DNA of 64,000 nucleotides, taken from contig JALLLS010000074.1 of assembly GCA_025094145.1 (NCBI GenBank), forward strand, positions 62,001 to 126,000. Direction: 5' to 3'. Position numbers and translations under genes: made by a program. The notes beneath the pieces are model-generated. The model was given only the letters and a program-made list of their open reading frames with translations, ran no database searches and had not been told where the DNA came from. This document shows, piece after piece, positions 34,191-46,473 of this stretch. Each line of letters begins with the position of its first letter. Positions within the stretch are counted from its first letter, which is position 1. This stretch comes from Spinellus fusiger. Its lineage: Eukaryota; Mucoromycota; Mucoromycetes; Mucorales; Phycomycetaceae.

Positions 34191-34548
34191 ACACTCTTCA
34201 GTCACTGTTCTTGTTCGTCAATAATAGAAAATGTAGTATATAGGAGACAAGAAGTACTATAGATACCAAAGAGATGTGTATATAAGCAAGTCTTCTCATA
34301 CTATAATAAATCATTGAAGTTTTTATTACCATTTCGTTGTGTATCATTCCAAGTAGCGCGGTTATCAAAGATATCATACAAGCCTGTCATTGTATTTTTT
34401 CTCACTGAATCTGTTCTTGTTCTGTTCTTTGTTTCTTTTCTGGTTTTGTTCTAGTATCTGGTATTTATCCACTCTCTGTCTTTCCTGTTGGTCGTAGCCA
34501 TTGACCATCATTCTCTGTTCGTTCCAAGTCACTGTTCTGAGCCTCAAA

Positions 34549-35590
34549 TCAGTCTTCGTTGTGTCCCCATTGTGTTAGTAGCCTTCCTAAAAGAGACCTA
34601 CGTGCTTTACTAAGATCTAATATGCCCAAAACTACACCATCATCAAGAATCCAATGGTTGAAAGGTTGTTCACTTGTGCTGGGTTTTTTTTGGGCTAATA
34701 CAGAGAGCATGCCTCGAACCGTTTTCTTTTTTCTTTTCTTTGGTAACTTGATAAGGCCATCGTCAAGATACTTATCGTCAACTATAGTGACATTGTCTTT
34801 TCCGACTTCACATGAGCCAAGTTCCCTGTTACATATCTTAAATAATATGTCAACCTTGGCTCCTGTGGCTTTTCTTGATCTTCTTCCCACTGTTTCTAAA
34901 CCTCTGTCCTCATTTCTATCCAATGCAACTGCAATGCTTGATCTTTCACCAAGAGCCGCCTTGATTTCTCTATCCTTGAAGACCCTGTATTCAAAGGGCC
35001 ATACTTGGTGTAGGAGGTCAGATTCGGAAAAGTCGATCCATCTTCATAAAAACATAATTCTGACGCTCTCATAATGCTTTCATGAATTCACTCAAGTTAA
35101 ATTGTAGCATCGGATCATGTTTTTGGTTATCTGCATATTCATAGAGCTCTTTGCCTATTGACACTACCCATTTTGCAGTCATAGGGATACTGCTGTTAAG
35201 AATCAGAGGCAAAAGGGGGTGCTTGGTATAATAAAAAAGTATATTTGTCAAAGATACAATTATCTAGCTAGCTACTATCTTATCTATTTTTTTTACCTCA
35301 TGTCTCAGGAGTAACTTTTTCTATCTAATGTGTGTGTACGTGTAGTCTACTAGAGTGAGTTCTCCTCAGGATTGGGACTGTCGCTGTCCCTATTTCTTAA
35401 CACTGTTATAGAGGTCAACAACGTGTTTATTTTCAGAAGCTGTTGACTTGTAGTTTGAGCCTGTAGATTTAGTACCCAATGACTCTACATCTTTTGTTGT
35501 GTCCAAAGGAACAAATATGTCATCATCAAATCTCTCGAGTTTATATCCCATAGATTTTAGGGTTTTGCTATTTGCACTGCATACTGTTCA
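34549..35590 (-). pseudogene. Degenerate member of a hypothetical-protein family I associate with Mucoromycota
   Basis: Reverse-strand blocks: about 35590-35400 (62 open codons ending VVDLYNSVKK), 35251-35069 and 35030-34549. The last contains SESDLLHQVWPFEYRVFKD, RNEDRGLETVGRRS, GAKVDILF, RELGSCEVGK and DDGLIKLPKKRK. The order (acidic N-part, RVW, KxDIxF, ELGxCEVG, KLPK) resembles a hypothetical-protein type I recall as repeated in mucoralean genomes; function unknown. Joins between blocks are not clean, so I call it broken. Confidence 0.45.
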
Positions 35591-35794
35591 GTGGGAGGAA
35601 CAAATAATTAGCAATTTTTAACAAATCCGATAGATTTCATATCATCAATACAGTGTTTTTCCTGTATCAAAAACAAGACAACGTATTTTCTACTTTAATA
35701 AGACTGATGTTATGTTAAATAAGGGCTATAGAATACGTACATGTAATCTATTCTTTATTCTTACATTTAAAAAACTATTACAAATATAGATTTA

Positions 35795-36490
35795 GTAATG
35801 GGCACTCCTACCCTTGTTCTTGATGACTTTTTGCATTTGTGCTGGCATTGTCTCAATCAAAGAATTCTATGTTTTTGGCTCAAAAGAATCCCAAGCTTAT
35901 TGTATTATAGTTTTGAGCTTTTCCATCTTGACAGAACCGTTGAATTTCTCTTGGACTTTGCCTTTCATCTGCATCCCAAAGTTTTCAATGGGGTTCAGAT
36001 CGGATGATTGAGAAGGCCACTCCAAACTATCAATTCCTTGCTCTTCCTTTTCCAATCACAAGCAACTATGCAAGCTAAACAATTGTTATGGTAGGGTGGA
36101 ATATACCTCAATCTTTGATTATGAACAAGATTAGTTTCTGCTGTTTCTCTTTTATTGTTTATTTTATGTTTATTTACTTTAAAATAAAAATAAAACAGTG
36201 CAATACAGTACAGCGCATTTAGCAAAGCCCGAAAAATCGTATACTTTCTAATGTTGTGTGACTGTATATTCTGCACTCTACACTCTAAAGATAGCACCTA
36301 TTCCAGATATGCAAAACAGTGAGTTGTGAGATATATAAAGGAAATAGACTCTTTCCAACGACAATTGTTCCAAGATGAATACTCCCAAAGAAAGAAAGTT
36401 CAGTTTTACACCAGCTATTCCAGAGACATCTATCATCCCATAAAGTGTGTTTTATTTTTATTTTTATTATGCAAAAGAATATCATAATGT
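35795..36490 (-). mobile_element. Tc1/mariner transposase relic (DDE half)
   Basis: The reverse strand carries, after frameshifts, WDDRCLWNSWCKTELSFFGS (degenerate first strand of the DDE fold), an EQGIDSLEWPSQSSDLNPIE block and a C-terminal AWDSFEPKT with in-frame stops. The N-terminal half is absent. Several stops and frameshifts make it inactive. Confidence 0.78.
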
Positions 36491-36660
36491 TGAGTGCAGA
36501 TAAAGAATAGAGTGGAAGTGGGCAAGGGACTCGTTATCAAAATCCTCCTTCTCCATGGATCCTATTAGCAAGACAAGCACAGAGCATCCCATAACATCAG
36601 CTGTCGCTTGTGTTTACAAGTAAGAAATCCAACTATCCATCTCTATAGAAAGAGGCCTCT

Positions 36661-37936
36661 TTATTTTGTTTCTAGCACCTGCTTTTCACAGCGGCGTACC
36701 CACCGTCGACGTCGTGTGGATGTGAGGGTGTCTTTGGAGACATGAGTGCATGACTGCCAAAGACCACTGGTATCAACCCACCCGTCTTCATCAGGGTCTA
36801 CTCTTCTCTATCAACAGGGTTATATCCCTGACCTCACGAATGGAAGGCGTTCTTCTTGTCTTCTTACCTCTAAACAAACAAGGACATCCATAAGCAAACT
36901 CTTCCTTTTTTTCTTCTTTTTTTTCTTCCTTTTTTTCTTCCTATACTTACCTAGACCCAGCACATCATCCACCCATGTCTTTGACTTATCAATAGACCAC
37001 TCACTCTCCACCCACTGATATCCTTTGGGGGGTTGTTGTGTTTCTGGAGATGGCATCTCAACACCGATGCTATTTGACCAAGGCCCCTTTTCTTCTGATA
37101 CCAGCTAGCAGAGATAATAAAAAGAAACACAGAAACACATCAACACATACACACATACACACATACACATACACACACAACACACCCACAACTTACCACA
37201 GACCCATCTCCCCCTGCCTCCTGTGTTTTCTGGTGTTCATACAAAGACACCTCCACCACTGCCATTTGATTCTCCAATTGCTGCTCCAATGCTTCATAGT
37301 TGGCCATGACAGACTCAAGGTGTAGCTGGCCTATGACCAGGACCTGGGGCATCATCTGTTTCACAATGTACTTGACAAACCGAGTATTGGCAATAAACAA
37401 AGACACACCGCCACCCAAGGCAAGATAGCGAAATGGAACCAGTGCCACCACACACGCCACACCTGCAGTCACCAGCAGCAGGCCCTGGAACAGCCGGGTG
37501 GCCTCTGTCTCTGAGGACCAATCAAAGTGGTGGACACGGGCATAGACAGCATCGTACAAGTCACTCATCTCACCCATCATGTTCTGTAGGTTCTGTAGGT
37601 TCTTCAGGTACTCGGGCGATGCCTCGTCCATGGGCAGAAAGAAGGAGCTGGTGAAAGGGAGGGGGAAGGTGCCTGTGGGTTTTGGAGAGGAGACATCACG
37701 GGCTGGTGTGGAGGCACTGGTGCGAGGGGAGGGTGCGTTGTGGAGGACAGGAGAGAAGGGGGTTGTCAAGGAGACAGAGGTGTTTGCGTGGGGTGGGGTG
37801 GGCAAAAGGCCAAACCGCTTCTCATGTGTGAGGGTCATCCAGTGCAAAAGAACAGTGCAGGGGGCCAATAGGAGGAGGCCTGGAGAAAGGCCTGTTTTCA
37901 TGATAGATAGATATATATGTGTTGATAGATATGTTG

Positions 37937-37970
<34 letters not shown>

Positions 37971-38835
37971 TGATAGATATGTTGATATATATATATATAT
38001 ATATGTGTGTGTGTTGATAGATAGATAGATGACCCGATAGATGACCCGATAGATGACCCGATAGTAGGTGAGTTGTACATTCAAACGAAAAGAAAATAAA
38101 TACACTCACATACACAACAGTAAGTGACCAGTGCCAGCATTGTCTCCAGGGGTCGGTGCCAGCTCAACAGCAGCAGCAGCGTGTCTCTTGCAGCAAACAT
38201 GGGACCACACCGAGACACAAACCGGGAGAAGTTCTTGGCCGAGGACTGTGGATTGAGGGGAGGCAGGTGGGCTAGATAGTCATTGACAGGTTGTGTTTCG
38301 TCCGACGCATGAAGGGCAGCAGAAACAAGGACATTCTGGAACTGCTGTGACGTGAGCATATGTTTGACTTTATCCAATGTATCCGCAACAGACGGGGTGT
38401 ATTCTTTTAGAGGGAGAAGACTGTCGGCTCCACTCACTGTAGTTGTGCCTAGGACAGTGTCTGCTGTGGTGGTGGCGGTTGTTACTGTGGCGGTTGTGGT
38501 GGCGGCTGTGGTGGTGGCTGTGTCTTTCCCTTGACTCGCATACACTGACAAGAGTGCTGTGGATGCTTTTACCACTTTGGATACTTGTGTTTTTGCATGA
38601 CAGGCGGCTGTGTTTGTTTGGCAATGGGCGTGGCATATCAACCCACACTCTTTTTGTTTGTTTGTTTATAAGATACTGGCGTCTTTTTATATTTATTTAT
38701 TTATTTATTTAATAGAAGGAGAGGTGGCTTACCACTGCATTGTGTGCCTTGTTTCTTCAGTCCCCATAACATACGCTTGCACTGCTCACAGTAGGTAGGC
38801 CATGAAAACGTAACATGGCGAAAAGAGTGAGTCAT
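36661..38835 (-). CDS. C1 zinc finger plus Pex24/Pex30-type dysferlin-domain membrane protein
   Basis: Exons 38835-38733, 38649-38116, 37891-37197, 37104-36951 and 36800-36661; 541 residues. An N-terminal C1 (diacylglycerol/phorbol-ester type) finger spans intron 1: FSWPTYCEQCKRMLWGLKKQ, QCSECGLICHAHC. A Thr/Ala-rich linker follows, then a reticulon-like double membrane segment (TYCCLSPGLLLLAP; TAGVACVVALVPFRYLALGG) and dysferlin-type N and C motifs (EVSLYEHQK; GYQWVESEW, DEDGWV and RRRRWVRR). The latter half matches the fungal peroxin family that shapes ER subdomains making peroxisomes and lipid droplets. The C1 finger suggests recruitment to diacylglycerol. Intron 2 is a TATA/TGTG repeat, and its GTGTAT donor is chosen by phase. 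Confidence 0.8.
37911..38062. repeat. Compound microsatellite in an intron of the C1-peroxin gene
   Basis: (GATA)n, (TA)n and (TG)n blocks, each pattern present twice, followed by three copies of a 14-mer AGATGACCCGATAG. All within intron 38115-37892. Confidence 0.95.
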
Positions 38836-38996
38836 GGATGGAATAAAAAAAAAGAAAAAAAAAGAAAAGGAAGGAGGAGAGCATCTGGTCGCAGTTCTAA
38901 TGTGTCTTTATGAAATAAGAAAGAAAGAAAAAGAAAAAAGTGTCGTGGTTTGAAATGGAGTGTTCCATATAAAAATTTCTTACTTTCTTGGTGTTC
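38836..38996. promoter_or_regulatory. Shared divergent promoter, C1-peroxin / HEN1
   Basis: 161 bp between the start codons of two oppositely transcribed genes. A-rich with AAGAAAG runs. No clear TATA box. Confidence 0.6.
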
Positions 38997-40532
38997 ATGC
39001 AACTCACAGATATGCCAGGCCCTTCTTCCCTACCCAACGACACAGGCTGCGAATCCATTGCCTTTTCTCCCCATCTATGGAGACAGCGCAGATCGTATGT
39101 TCATGACTGTCTCCGAGAAAACAAAGTCACAAGTGTAAGTGGCACAGGACAAGGCCAAGAGACTCACCCACCCCCCCCCCCTCCCCCCCTCCCTTCACAC
39201 ACACCAGGTGCTTGACTATGGCTGTGGAGAAGCCGCCTTGTTATCGTATCTCATTCCAGTCTCTCCCAACCATGACGACACGCCTATTCTACGTCTGGCG
39301 GGCATTGATGTGGACACTGAATGTGTAAGAACAGCCATTGAGGAGTGCCGTCCATGGGAGAGAGACAAAAGGGAACTTCGAGAACATCCTCTCTGTGTTG
39401 ATATCTATCAAGGTAGGGAACAAAAGAGAGAAAATGAAAGAAAATAAAAAATAGAAAATGAAAAATAAACAGTCCCAACTGAGATGGGACGTGTTCTTAT
39501 GCAAATGCTCCCTTAGGCTCCCTCCATGCAGTGGACCGTCGCTTCTGTGAGTATGAGGCGCTTGTCTGTGCTGAGGTGATTGAACACCTCTCCAGCCATG
39601 TCCTCTCTACCTTTTTCCAGGTCACTATGGGTGCGTACCGTCCAAAGCTGATGATTGTCACCACACCCAATGCAGAGTACAACGTCCATTTCCCCCAGCT
39701 CCGTTATGGGACAGTTGAAGCCACCTTCCGCCACGATGACCATAAGTTTGAGTGGACACGGCATGAGTTCGAGACCTGGTGAGCTCCATCCCACTACATG
39801 GATCTGTTGTGTTGATCCACCACATTTCTTAGGTGCCAGCAAGCAGCCCACCAGTACGGGTACAGTGCTGCGTTTGATGGCATAGGCATACAGGTGGGGA
39901 AGAAGTATGATCCCAAGATAGGCCACTGCACACAGGTCTGTGTCTTCAAGGACATCAGCGACACACAGCCCCCCACCATTGAGACTGAATCCCATGTCCT
40001 GGTATCCACCATTGTCTACCCTCACTACACTGCACCTGCTCTTTCTCCAGAGGCCCTGCTTCAAGAAATGCACTCGTTTATCAAGGATCTCTGTCTGGTC
40101 TGTGTGAGGAATGAGCAGATGGAGGAGGAGCGGCAACAGACTCACGCAATGTCACTGGTGGCAGAGACACAGGAACAGACAGAGACAGAGGAACCCGCAT
40201 GGTACACTCACTGGGAAGAGGGCATGATGGATCCTCCTTCTCTTTCTGCTCGTGCCAATGGGCTGGTGTGGTGTACACACTGGGAGGAGAGTGCTGTGGA
40301 TTCTCCTGCTCCAGAGACAGAAGAAAGAGAAAAGAGGGTTGAATGGACACGAGCACCCATTGAGATTCCTTTGACGATGTTATGGGATAGCTATCGAATA
40401 CGACAGATTGGAAAGACAATGAAGGCTATACTGCACTGTCTTGAGAAGTCACCAGAATATACCCTGACATCTGACTCTATTATTGTAAATATTAGCTATG
40501 AGATACCTCCTGAAGAGCCTCCTATGGCATAG
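38997..40532 (+). CDS. HEN1: HEN1-type small-RNA 2'-O-methyltransferase
   Basis: Exons 38997-39134, 39208-39412, 39517-39778 and 39833-40532; 434 residues. S-adenosylmethionine-binding motif VLDYGCGEA at 47-55. The metal-binding catalytic set of HEN1 enzymes is present: Glu134, Glu137 and His138 in CAEVIEHL and His190 in RHDDHKFEW, with TTPNAEYN between them. No dsRNA-binding or La domain precedes the methyltransferase, so it resembles the short animal/ciliate/bacterial form rather than the plant one. The family methylates the 3'-terminal ribose of small RNAs to protect them from uridylation and decay. It implies small RNAs needing protection in this fungus. The C-terminal about 150 residues are acidic with WYTHWEE-type repeats. 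Confidence 0.9.
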
Positions 40533-40552
40533 ACTTCTGCATAGAGCACACA

Positions 40553-40555
40553 CAT

Positions 40556-40594
<39 letters not shown>
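40553..40594. repeat. (CA)n-(TA)n microsatellite
   Basis: Sits in the 128-bp gap between the convergent HEN1 and acyltransferase genes. Confidence 0.95.
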
Positions 40595-40600
<6 letters not shown>

Positions 40601-40660
40601 GAAAGAGAAAAAGAGAAAAAGAGGGATTGGATTACTTGGATTGGATTGCTTGGATTGGCT

Positions 40661-42424
40661 TTAATAAATAGTGTCTTTCTCTTCAAACAAGGGCTTTCCA
40701 TAATCCACCAGGTACTGCGCATGGACATTCCCTGCCTGACTCCAGTCCACAAGAAGAGCCTTTAGGTGTTCTGAGCACCACCTACGCAGATGAACAGCCT
40801 CCTCCAATGCCTGTCGCTGAGGAGCATTGGCAGAAGACCCTCCTCCCGTCACAGCCACCAACACACGCCACGATGCAATGACCTGCTTGAGAGTGTCGTA
40901 GCGCTTGTCCACCAAGGCAATATGGTACCATGCAAACAGTGGCATCAGCACCAAGGCAATGGCCAGTCCAAGAAGACTGAACTGCAGTGTCTTCCACAGC
41001 CAATAGAAGCCCGTGCTGTACAGGGGAAGCACCACCAGCAGAGACACCACCAGCTTGTCCTGTGCCACGGACTCGGTGTATTTCTCAAAGGAGTTCACCA
41101 GTCTGCCCAGGAGATAGAGGGGAAGATTCACCAGCATGCCGGGTAAGAACAGAGGCAGCTGGAAGAAAAGCGCCATGCCATTGGAGAGACAGCGCAGGAG
41201 GGCTCTTGTCAGTGTGATTTCTTTGTTTTCATACATGCGAATGTCCAAGGAAGAAAGACGTAGGCGCTGCAGGGCGTTGTGGAAGGCCGTGAGGTTATTC
41301 CTAAGCTCCATAAAGGCCTCTCTGTTATGGAGGTGGGTGGGAGGATCAAGACAGAAGATCTCTACAAAACTACCCTCCATAGGCCCATTTGATTATCTAG
41401 ACACACGTCTCTTTTTATACCTTTGCGACACTTTCTCCCTTTTCTTTACCTTTGCGACACTCTGACATACTCCTCCAAACGCACACCCCGAGAATCCCCT
41501 AGTAAGATGGACTTTGCTTCCATGGCAACATTGGCCGTCTCCCTTGCTATGTGTCAATGCTCTCTTCTCGTCCCCAGGAGATGTCTTACCAGTCTGGGCT
41601 GTTGATGGTGCTGCGCTCGACTCCCTGGGCAATCCGAGCCGTCAACTGCTTCACTGCCTGCTTTGCCTCTTGCTGGAATGCCTCGAGATCCTTCCTAGTC
41701 ACAAGAATAGGCTCTCCATACCTAAAGAACCCCACCACCACCGCCCAGACATCCTCATCAGATTCTATTCACTCTTCCCATTCTTCCTATACTTGCTCTA
41801 CAATCACATCACTGCGCCACTTGTTCTTTGTGCTGTAGGTGATTCCTACAGGGACAATGGAGACTGACGGATCACAGCCAAGAAGGGCTTGCTGGGAAAG
41901 ATACTCAAACGTAGCCCAAGAAAGTCCGTCCTTGAAGGGAAGGTGGTGGGGTGCAGTATAAGAGGTGCCTATGAACAAGTAAGTCAACCCTTGCCTCCAT
42001 CATCAACAAAGAAAAAGAAAAAGGGCGCGTTGTTGCTGCTATAGTTGGCCCTACCTTCAGGAAACAAGGCAATCACTCCCTGCTGCCCCAGGCACTGAAG
42101 AGTCGACTCAAACAACTTGGCGTTGCTGTGGGTTTTTGTATCCACTGGCAAGACACCAGCAGCCCGCAGAACTTTGCCCACAAGAGGAACACGGAAGAAC
42201 CGAGCCAGTGCCCAAAAGTGACAGGGACGGCCGTGAGGGAAGGTGGCAATGAGCATAGCAGGGTCCAGCACCATGTTCATGTGGTTGCCTGCGACAAGAA
42301 GAGGCCCTGTGGCAGGAACAGGAGCACGGTGAATCACCTTGACATGACGAAAATACGCCCACACAGCAACACGGGAGATGTATTGCAGTAGTTGGTACAC
42401 TTTTCCCTCGCCCGTTCTTGTCAT
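40661..42424 (-). CDS. Glycerol-3-phosphate / dihydroxyacetone-phosphate acyltransferase
   Basis: Exons 42424-42055, 41968-41797, 41721-41590, 41542-41450 and 41369-40661; 491 residues. PlsC-type motifs: VAGNHMNMVLDP (catalytic His48), the GVLPVDTKTHSN block, FPEGTSYT split by intron 1, then FKDGLSWATFEYL and PVGITYS of the Gpt2/Sct1 group. Two hydrophobic segments (FFQLPLFLPGMLVNLPLYLL; LVVSLLVVLPLYSTGF region and following) near residues 310-400 anchor it in the ER. It performs the first step of glycerolipid synthesis. Intron 2 starts with GC (GA|GCAAGT). The sequence GTGTCGCAAAGGTA is present twice around the exon 4 donor. Confidence 0.9.
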
Positions 42425-42830
42425 GAGAAAAGAAGGAAGGAAGGAAGGAGGGATGAGGGATGAGGGATGAGGGATGAGAGAAAGAAGGGTGTGGCTGTTG
42501 TGACTTGTAGACACGTGAAGGTGCATAGTGTCTATAAGATGGATAGCATCTACACCCCAAAACAGGGCCTTTCTTTTCTTTTAGGGTGTGGATGCAAGTC
42601 AGAGTGGAGAGCACAGAAGACTCACCCTCACCTCACCTCACTTCCACTCCACTCTACTCCACTCCACTCCACTCCACACTACACTATAAAACAGACAGAA
42701 AAAGGGAGACATGGGAAGAGAGAATAGACAGCAATGAGACATGGGGTGTATGTATAAGAAACAAAAGGAAACAAACAAAATAAATGTATAGATACATAGA
42801 TATATAATAATAATAATGATATATAGATAT

Positions 42831-42867
<37 letters not shown>

Positions 42868-42919
42868 AAATAAAAAAGACATGTAGGTTATGTAAAAAGG
42901 TGTGGGGTTCCAGTAGGGA
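42425..42919. other. Spacer with (AT)n tract
   Basis: Upstream of the acyltransferase: GGGATGA tandem copies at 42449-42478, repeated CACTCCA at 42640-42675, (AT)n at 42835-42860. No gene. Confidence 0.7.
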
Positions 42920-43853
42920 TTATGCATACATCATATAGTATACCATCAGACCATGGGTGATGATGACAAGAAGAATGCACAGGTAGAGAGTAGGGCGTGG
43001 TAGGATGACGTCTCTTGTCACAGTAGAAACAGAGGCCACAGTAGGAACAGACGGCACTTCTTTCCTCTGTCGTAGTATGCTCACCTCTTGCTCATACAGC
43101 TCTAATTTCTGCTGCATGCGCAAGATTGTCTCTCTTGCCTCACTCACCTCTTCCTGTACTCCTGCTGTTGCTGTGTGGGTGGGTTCGAGGGTCCTGTGGG
43201 TCTCCCTTGTCTGTTGGGTGGAATAAGTGGCTGGACTATTCCCTTGTGGACCTGCACTCACAGAGCACACCGAGGCCTCCTGTGCCTGTGCCTGCTGTTG
43301 TGCCTGTCTTGAGGGGTCGACGGGCTCTTTTCTCTGTTCTGGCATAGAGTCCACAATAATGCACCGCAATTTCTTCTGTTCCATTCGATGTGACTGCGTA
43401 CTCTCGACAGTAGACCACACCTCTGCCAGACCCAGTCCCTCCAGTGCATCGACCACAGACACACTCTGGACCAGGAATTTGTCTCTGCACTTGTAATCAA
43501 CAGGTGGCTCGTCTCCCAAGGGCTGGAACATCACTAGCACCCCAACCCATCGATCGATCAGTCTTTTCTGTTGTGTTGTGTTCTGTTGTGTCTACCTTGT
43601 ATGTCCAGTGACGTGTCAGAAACAATAAGTCCTGCGTTGGGACGAACACAGTACTGTCTTGGTGCTGTTGTTTTGACCTTGAAGGCAACAGTGTGGGCTG
43701 TGTCATTGTGCAGTCGGAGGGTCGAGTGAACAACACGCGTCAAGGGACCTGTTATTGCATACCCGTCTACATTAGCCCTTTTCTCCTGTCAAGCCACATT
43801 ACGTTCTTACGTTCAAACACAATGCGGTCCGAGGGCTCTACTCTTAAGGACAT
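42920..43853 (-). CDS. VAP/Scs2-like ER membrane tether
   Basis: Exons 43853-43811, 43748-43596 and 43533-42920; 269 residues. The MSP domain spans residues 1-120 ([18 protein letters not shown], then [20 protein letters not shown] with the FFAT-binding signature, then [10 protein letters not shown]). A Gln/Ala-rich linker and a coiled coil ([20 protein letters not shown]) follow, and the C-terminus is a tail-anchor ([18 protein letters not shown]). It tethers ER to other membranes by binding FFAT motifs of lipid-transfer proteins. All parts of a complete VAP are present. Confidence 0.94.
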
Positions 43854-44597
43854 TAGGAAACAAGAGAAAGAGAAAGAGAAGAGAAAGAGAGAAAGAAAGA
43901 GAAAAGAAGAAGAAGGAAAAGGAAAAGATAAACAATGACAGCCAATAAAAAACAGCAACAGTAACAAATGATAGGCTGATAGTACGCTCCTTTACTTGCA
44001 CCTTACACCTACACCTCTCTCTACAGCCCTCCACAGAATAAACTGCGCATCAAATACCGACTGATTTCCATTGGATCGACGTCATTTCCCGTTTGGATGC
44101 ACACAGGAAGACCATGCAGGGTAGAAAAGAGGACTGACAACGAGGTCAATAGTACTTTTTTTTTTTTATTCAGCAGGGATACATAACAAATAGAGCATAT
44201 ACAATGTAGAATACATACACTCTATACATACACTCTATACATACACTCTATACATACACTCTATATACACTCTATATACACTCTATATACACTATACATA
44301 CACTATACATACACTATACATACACTATAGACAACATAGACAGCAGCTCTTACCTTCTTCCTACATAGCCACCCTCCCTCCCCCTTTATTTTTTATTTAT
44401 TTATTTTTTATTTATTTAAAAAGAAAAGGCCCACTTCACCGTGCACTGTGTTTGGGCAGAAAGTAAAACCACCCTTCACTCTAGTCGTGCAGTGTCGTCC
44501 AATGAGGAGTGGGGTATCAAATGTGCTGCATGTGTAACTTGGCGTGGTAACAAAACTCGAGAAGAATCAACAGAGAGCCGCTATTACTGCTATCATC
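43854..44597. promoter_or_regulatory. Divergent region between VAP and septin genes, with tandem repeat
   Basis: 744 bp between opposite start codons. Contains a purine-rich GAAAGA run near 43860-43930 and a tandem array of CATACACTCTATA / CATACACTATA units at 44202-44330. Confidence 0.7.
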
Positions 44598-46328
44598 ATG
44601 CCACTGGTAACTTGCCATGCCATGATGTGTCTCATTAACGACCCCCTCCCTTTCTTTCTTATAGGAACACGCACTGCAATTAAGGTAAATATACGTCACA
44701 CCTCATCCTCCCTGCATAGCCCAACTCATAAAGTGTCTTGCAGAGGTCTGTTTCCTGATCTCGGTCCATGGAAGACAGCCCCTGCCCACCCAGTGACCCT
44801 TAACCGCCCTTTTGGCATGGACGCCCTCCCTCTGCAGCTGTACAACAAGGCAAAGAAGACACCCTTCCACCTGAACATTATGGTTGTGGGTAAGTCCGTG
44901 CATGACAGCTTGAAGAAAAGAAAAAAGAAAAAAGAGAGAAAAAAGACAGTCTTTTTTCTTACTTGCTCTTCCCTTGTGACTAGGCGAAACTGGCCTGGGC
45001 AAGTCCACATTTATGAACACACTTTTCCACACTGAGCTCAAGGACAGTACACTGCTCAAGACACCCCAAGACACCAAAACAGTCAAAGTCACACCTGTCT
45101 CGTATGACCTCGAGGAAGATGGTGTGACGCTGAAGCTGTGTGTGGTGGACACACCTGGATTTGGAGACAGAGTGAATCGCATGGCTGATCTTGAGCCCAT
45201 TACTGCCTACATTGATGACCAGTACAATGCATACCATGCAGCAGAGAAGAGCAAAGGATTCCGTGCTGCCATCCACGACACCCGCATTCATGTGTGTCTG
45301 TTCTTCCTGGCCCCCACTGGACACAGGTAGTATGGCTGAATAGACAAGATGGCTTATTCTTGGTGTTAGGTTAAAGGAGCTGGACATTGCTGCTCTGAGA
45401 GTGCTGTCTTCCAAGGTCAATGTGATTCCTGTGATTGCCAAAGCCGATGGACTTACCTTGGAGGAGAAGGCGTGGTTCAAACAAGCAGTAAGCAATAGAA
45501 TAAAATAATAATAAACAAGAAGAATAAGAACGTACTCATAACAATAATAATAGATTCTGGAGGATCTGGCCATTAATGAGATTCCTACCTACCCCACTTC
45601 ATTTGAGAATGACATTGAAGGCCTGGATGAGCTCAAGGTAAGTGACTCACGAGAAAATTGCCCACTCATTCTTCACTAGAAACATATTCCATTCACCATC
45701 ATTGGAAGCACAGAGAATGTCCAAGTCAATGGTGAAAAGGTCCGTGGCAGAGAATATCACTGGGGATCTGTCCAGGGTAAGTCAGGGAGAATTGCCCATT
45801 GCTCTTTCCTTACTGCTCTTTCCTTACTGCTCTTTCCTTACCTCCTGCAGTGGAGAACCCTGCCCACTGCGACTTTGTCCATCTCCGTGAACTCCTCATG
45901 GCCCACTGTCTGCATGATCTTGTCCAGCTCACCCACCACCACCACTACCACACCCACCGTGCAGGTCTCTTGTGTGGCCCTGACCGCCCTCCGTCTCTTC
46001 TTATCTGTGATGAGGAGTATGACCAGCACATGGAGAACTGCAAGACCACTCTTTACCAGGACATGACAAGCAAAGAAGAGGCCATGCGCCAACACTTTGT
46101 TCAGCGTGTCAAGGAGACTGAGCAGAGCCTCAAAAAGAGAGAAGAAGTGGTAAGTGCCTAGCAACAGTGCCTAGCAACAGTGCCTAGCAACAGTGCCTAA
46201 CAACACCGTACTATTAGCTCCAACAAAAGAGAGAGGCCATGATGAAGGAATTGGAGGAGCAGAAAAGACTGCTGGAGAACACTGAGCGTGAACTACAGGC
46301 ATTGCAAATACAAACTACTGTGCGGTAG
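44598..46328 (+). CDS. Septin GTPase
   Basis: Nine exons: 44598-44606, 44665-44684, 44744-44889, 44984-45326, 45370-45487, 45554-45637, 45680-45776, 45851-46149 and 46218-46328; 408 residues. G1 P-loop GETGLGKST, G3 DTPGFGD, G4 AKAD, the septin unique element (ENPAHCDFVHLRELLM) and a C-terminal coiled coil (REAMMKELEEQKRLLENTER). Septins form GTP-bound hetero-oligomeric filaments at septa and cell cortex. The first two exons (9 and 20 nt) are inferred from phase and splice sites only; if wrong, translation would begin at the ATG at 44817. The last intron holds a four-fold GCCTAGCAACAGT repeat. Confidence 0.92.
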
Positions 46329-46473
46329 AGATTCCTTTCTTTTATTCTTCTTCTTTATTATTACTATTATATTATCATTCCTATTACTACTCTCTTCTTC
46401 TTCTCCTCCTCCTCCTCCTTTTCTTCTTCTTCTTGTGTGTCACAGTGGTGGTGGTGGTGGTGGTGGTGAGGGG

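Noticed and set aside
34559..35074. 171-codon + strand ORF
   Set aside because: The opposite strand carries the recognisable family blocks; the + strand frame is its shadow.
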